Assembly (NCBI RefSeq): GCF_030816725.1
Contig: NZ_JAUSYG010000001.1
Location: 434,001 to 498,000, forward strand
Direction of reading: 5' to 3'
Length of the DNA: 64,000 nt
Source of the DNA: Pseudarthrobacter defluvii
Lineage (GTDB): Bacteria > Actinomycetota > Actinomycetes > Actinomycetales > Micrococcaceae
Shown here in pieces: positions 61,043 through 64,000 of this stretch (positions within the stretch are counted from its first letter, which is position 1; each line of letters opens with the position of its first letter). A program made the position numbers and the translations under genes. The notes beneath the pieces were generated by a model that was given only the letters and a program-made list of their open reading frames with translations, was not told where the DNA came from and made no database searches.

Positions 61043-61092
61043 CAAGGGCAGTGCTGAAGTGTAACGAATCCGACTCGTATTGAGGAACAAAC

Positions 61093-61308
61093 ATGTTGAA
61101 AAAAATTGCAGCCGCTGCTGTATTGGCTGGTGCCTTGGCATTCTCTGCGGCCGCCCCCGCAGTGCTGTCGGCCGGCTCCCTGACTGACAACTCAGACACT
61201 TCGGTAGCAAGCGGAAACTGGCCGAATCCGATGTCCAGCAAGACCAAGGATAAGAAGACCGATACCACGTACGTCACCTACAGCGGCAACTGGCCCAACC
61301 CGATGTAG
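61093..61308 (+). CDS. Secreted pro-peptide with two SGNWPNPM motifs (candidate signalling peptide)
   Basis: 71 residues. A signal peptide (about 1-27: MLKKIAAAAVLAGALAF, then cleavage near VLSAG) is followed by a short polar spacer. The octapeptide SGNWPNPM occurs at residues 40-47 and again at 64-71, the exact C-terminus; between them is a basic KTKDKK stretch. The two DNA copies differ at three codon third positions (GGA/GGC, CCG/CCC, AAT/AAC) and at no amino acid, implying selection on the peptide. GAGGA precedes ATG 61093. Divergent from the XRE-TPR gene. I infer a Phr/NprX-like signal precursor processed outside the cell; a small bacteriocin or wall peptide is the alternative. Confidence 0.75.
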   Translation: MLKKIAAAAVLAGALAFSAAAPAVLSAGSLTDNSDTSVASGNWPNPMSSKTKDKKTDTTYVTYSGNWPNPM

Positions 61309-61335
61309 TAGTTTCCTCACCACAGGAGGCGAAGG

Positions 61336-61373
61336 AACAGCCCCGGAGCAACAGCTCCGGGGCTGTTCGTTTT
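61336..61373 (+). terminator. Strong intrinsic terminator of the peptide gene
   Basis: Perfect 14-bp stem (61336-61349 with 61354-61367), AACA tetraloop, followed by CGTTTT; gives the peptide gene its own monocistronic transcript. Confidence 0.9.
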
Positions 61374-61444
61374 AAAAGCCAAGAGCCGGATTCGGGCCAG
61401 AATCTGGTCGTGATCGGGCGGGCGTCCGTTACCGCATCGATATG

Positions 61445-61478
61445 AAAAAAGAGGGCCTCCGCAAGGAGACCCTCTTTC
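61445..61478 (-). terminator. Intrinsic terminator of tRNA-Pro
   Basis: On the minus strand, an AAAGAGGG...CCCTCTTT stem with a TTGC-type loop and a single C/A mismatch, ending in U6; six bases downstream of the tRNA. Confidence 0.9.
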
Positions 61479-61483
61479 CGTTT

Positions 61484-61560
<77 letters not shown>

Positions 61561-61630
61561 ATCCGCTGCAAAAGCAACTTTACAAGGATAGCCGATCCCG
61601 GCCCCTGATGCGAAATCCTGGACCTGGAAC

Positions 61631-63457
61631 TCAGACCAGCGAGTCCTTCCACGCCCCGTGCAGGTCGGCGAACCGTCCGCCGCCGCCGATCAGTTCGTCG
61701 GGCGTGCCGTCCTCCACGATGCGGCCGTCGTGCACCACCAGCACCCGGTCTGCCGTCTCCACGGTTGAAAGCCTGTGGGCGATGATCAGCGCAGTCCTCC
61801 GTGCCGCTTCAGTTCCGGCCAGCAGGCGGGCCAGCCCTGCCTGGACCAGGCGTTCGGACGGGATGTCCAGGGAGGAGGTGGCTTCGTCCAGGATCAGCAC
61901 CGCCGGCCGGGCCAGGAAAGCCCTGGCGAAGCTGATCAGCTGCCGTTGGCCGGAGGAGACCCTGCCGCCGCGTTTGTTGACGTCCGTGTCGTAGCCTTCG
62001 GGAAGTTCAAGGATGAACTCGTGGGCGCCAACAGCCTTGGCTGCCTCTTCGATTTCCGCCCGTGAGGCTTCCGGCCGGCCCAAAGCGATGTTGTCCGCAA
62101 CTGAACCGCTGAACAGGAAAGCCTCCTGGGTGACCATGACGATGTTCCGGCGAAGGTCGGCAGTGGCCAAGTCCCGGAGGTCCACCCCATCAAGGGTGAG
62201 GGCGCCGGAGGTGACGTCGTAGAACCGGGCGATGAGTTTGGCCAGGGTGGATTTTCCGGCGCCCGTCTGTCCCACCAGCGCCACGGTCTGACCGGCCGGG
62301 ATGTGCAGGTCCAGGCGGGGGACCACCAGCGGGCCGTCGCCGTAGCGGAATTCGACGTCGTTGAAGTCGATCCGTCCGGTAGCACTCGGCAGGGCCACCG
62401 GGTTCTTGGGCGGCCGGACTGTGGGGACTTCTTCGAGCAGCCCGGAGACCTTTTCCAAGGCGGCCTGCGCACTTTGGAACGAGTTATAGAACATGGCCAT
62501 CTGGTCCACCGGCTGGAAGAACCGCTTGGTGGAGAGGATCAGGGCGAGGAGCACGCCGACGGCCAGGTCGCCGCCCAGCACCCGGAACCCGCCAAAGAGC
62601 AGGACAACTGCGACGCAGACGTTGCCGATCAGCACCAGCCCCGGCTGGAAGATGCCGTTGAGGTTGATGGAGCGGACGGTGACCAGCCGGTAGTCCTCAG
62701 CGAGCTTGCCGTAGCGCTCGGAGTTCTCCTTCTCCTTGCGGAAGGCCTTGACGGCGCGGATGCCGGTCATGGTTTCCACGAAATGCACAATCAGGCGCGC
62801 GGAGACCACCCGGGATTCCCGGAAGGCGATCTGCGAGTGCTTCTGGTACCAGCGGGAGAGGAAGAACATGGGCACCCCGGCGGCCAGCACCAGCAAGCCG
62901 CTCCGCCAGTCCAAGGCAAAAATGGTGATCGCGGTGAAGGCCATGAACAGCATGCCCGAGGCCAGGGAGCTGACGCCGGAATCGAGCAGTTCGCGCAGTG
63001 CCTCCAGGTCCGAGGTCTGCCGGGCGATGATCCGGCCGGAGGTGTACTTTTCGTGGAACTCCAGGCTGAGCCGCTGGGTATGCCGGAACACGCGCACCCG
63101 CAGGTCCAGCAGCATCGCCTGGCTGAGCCGCGCCGTGGAGGTGACGTACAGGGCGGTGAGTCCCGCCGTCGCAATAGCTGCCAGCAGGTAGGCGGCGCCG
63201 GTGAACACGAGAGGGAGGTTGTCGCCGGCCTGGAGTGCGGGAAGCGCGTGGTCGATGCCGAAGGCGATCAGCGTCGGGCCGGCCACGCGCGCTGCCTGCG
63301 AGAGGACCACCATGGCGATGGTCAGCCAGAACCGTACCCGCACCGGACGGATCAGCGACCCCAGCAAGGCGAGCGACCGCCGTCGTACTGCCCTGCTGTC
63401 GCTCTTGCTGAGGTGGGCATTGTCTTCATTGGCGGTGCCGAACGTTGCGGTGCTCAT
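61631..63457 (-). CDS. ABC transporter, fused membrane and ATPase (exporter, second half)
   Basis: 608-residue type IV ABC exporter half-transporter. Six membrane helices (about residues 40-330) precede the nucleotide-binding domain: Walker [10 protein letters not shown] (about 393), Q-loop VTQEAFLF, signature VSSGQRQL (degenerate relative to LSGGQ), Walker [13 protein letters not shown] and switch His in [11 protein letters not shown] 63457 overlaps the stop of the preceding gene (ATGA), so the two make a heterodimeric exporter. Substrate unknown (lipid or drug type). Confidence 0.92.
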   Translation of the reverse strand: MSTATFGTANEDNAHLSKSDSRAVRRRSLALLGSLIRPVRVRFWLTIAMVVLSQAARVAGPTLIAFGIDHALPALQAGDNLPLVFTGAAYLLAAIATAGLTALYVTSTARLSQAMLLDLRVRVFRHTQRLSLEFHEKYTSGRIIARQTSDLEALRELLDSGVSSLASGMLFMAFTAITIFALDWRSGLLVLAAGVPMFFLSRWYQKHSQIAFRESRVVSARLIVHFVETMTGIRAVKAFRKEKENSERYGKLAEDYRLVTVRSINLNGIFQPGLVLIGNVCVAVVLLFGGFRVLGGDLAVGVLLALILSTKRFFQPVDQMAMFYNSFQSAQAALEKVSGLLEEVPTVRPPKNPVALPSATGRIDFNDVEFRYGDGPLVVPRLDLHIPAGQTVALVGQTGAGKSTLAKLIARFYDVTSGALTLDGVDLRDLATADLRRNIVMVTQEAFLFSGSVADNIALGRPEASRAEIEEAAKAVGAHEFILELPEGYDTDVNKRGGRVSSGQRQLISFARAFLARPAVLILDEATSSLDIPSERLVQAGLARLLAGTEAARRTALIIAHRLSTVETADRVLVVHDGRIVEDGTPDELIGGGGRFADLHGAWKDSLV

Positions 63458-64000
63458 CGGGTCACTTCCTCGGCCTGGTCCTCAAGCGCCGACAATTCGG
63501 AGTCCAGGTCCCGCGGTTCTCGGTCCAGGCTTGCGATGACATAGCGGTAGTGCTGGTTGTGCGCAAGCAGTTCGGTGTGTGTCCCGACGGCGGTGATCCG
63601 GCCGTCCTCCAGCAGCGCCACCCGGTCCGCGAGGGCCACTGTGGAGGGTCGGTGGGCCACGATCAGGGTGGTGGTGTCCTTCAGGACCTCCCGGAGGCGG
63701 GCTTCCACCAGTTCCTCGGTATGAACGTCCAGGGCGGACAGGGGATCGTCCAGGACCAGCACGCGGGGACGGGCGGCGATGGCGCGCGCCAGGGCGATCC
63801 GTTGCCGCTGCCCGCCGGACAGGCTCAGGCCTTCCTCGCCGATCAGGGTGTCCACCCCTTCGGGCAGTGAGTAGGCGAAGTGTGCCTGGGCCACGTCCAG
63901 TGCTTCGTCCAGCACCTCCTCGCTCCGCACCGGGGCGCCCAGCAGGACGTTGTCCCGCACGGAATTGGAGAAGAGCGTGGTGTCCTCGAAAGCCACCCCG
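63454..64000 (-). CDS. ABC transporter ATP-binding domain, partial (first half-transporter)
   Basis: C-terminal part of a half-transporter whose start lies beyond the window. Visible are the Q-loop [20 protein letters not shown], a canonical signature [19 protein letters not shown], Walker [13 protein letters not shown] (Asp in place of the catalytic Glu), and the switch His of LIVAHRPST. The substitution next to Walker B suggests a degenerate catalytic site, as in heterodimeric exporters (TM287/288, BmrCD-like) with one weak ATP site. It overlaps the start of its partner by four bases. Confidence 0.9.
   Translation of the reverse strand, partial: GVAFEDTTLFSNSVRDNVLLGAPVRSEEVLDEALDVAQAHFAYSLPEGVDTLIGEEGLSLSGGQRQRIALARAIAARPRVLVLDDPLSALDVHTEELVEARLREVLKDTTTLIVAHRPSTVALADRVALLEDGRITAVGTHTELLAHNQHYRYVIASLDREPRDLDSELSALEDQAEEVTR

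Overview
The window looks like a chromosomal segment of a free-living, soil-type actinobacterium of the Micrococcaceae (Arthrobacter / Pseudarthrobacter group). The evidence is high GC, frequent GTG/TTG starts, GC-rich intrinsic terminators, an HspR-like regulator next to Hsp20, a DUF222-HNH gene, actinobacterial homodimeric AceE, and a broad set of catabolic genes. The genus is an inference from gene content. I see no rRNA, CRISPR array, phage module or insertion sequence.

Layout. 1-10 kb: two DUF202 membrane proteins, L-2-hydroxyglutarate oxidase, a YnfA protein, a flavin monooxygenase, a reductase/acyl-lipid desaturase pair with a possible coupled leader ORF, a His-rich zinc CDF exporter with its ArsR regulator, an alpha/beta hydrolase, a stand-alone receiver and a GAF-ANTAR regulator. 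10-24 kb: extra adenylate kinase, SDR epimerase, secreted subtilisin-like protease (apparently started by ATT), PAP2 phosphatase, a small heat-shock module (MerR/HspR-like, Hsp20, J-protein), GH1 and GH15 glycosidases, App1-type phosphatase, DUF72, DUF1508, a HAD hydrolase and a zinc alcohol dehydrogenase.

24-50 kb is a purine/ureide catabolic region. A minus-strand operon (malic enzyme, malate synthase, DUF6986 lyase-like protein, ureidoglycine aminohydrolase) is divergent from an IclR-type regulator. It is followed by a purine permease and uricase. A plus-strand operon holds guanine deaminase, an AzgA permease, XdhC, the xanthine dehydrogenase FAD subunit and a fused 2Fe-2S/molybdopterin subunit; a MocA-like gene lies further on. 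A TTTC-N7-GAAA type operator recurs at the regulator/operon promoter, before a small unknown gene and before guaD. Uricase has an apparent leader with an octapeptide ORF and an intrinsic terminator. Interspersed are a GH16 enzyme, a LigD-type polymerase domain and a broken 8-oxoguanine-type deaminase. HIU hydrolase, OHCU decarboxylase, allantoinase and allantoate amidohydrolase are not in the window.

50-64 kb: aceE, an SDR, a sterol-carrier protein, asparaginase, a membrane-anchored sulfite-oxidase-type molybdoenzyme, purD-purC, then the most unusual locus: an XRE-TPR regulator of NprR-like size divergent from a 71-residue secreted peptide precursor carrying two identical SGNWPNPM octapeptides, one at its extreme C-terminus. 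This looks like an RRNPP-style peptide signalling system in an actinobacterium. The window ends with tRNA-Pro(CGG) and a heterodimeric ABC exporter pair.

Three genes (aceE, purC, the 8-oxoguanine-type deaminase) are interrupted by 1-2 nt indels in G/C-rich runs. Two of them are central metabolic genes, so base-calling error is the leading explanation.
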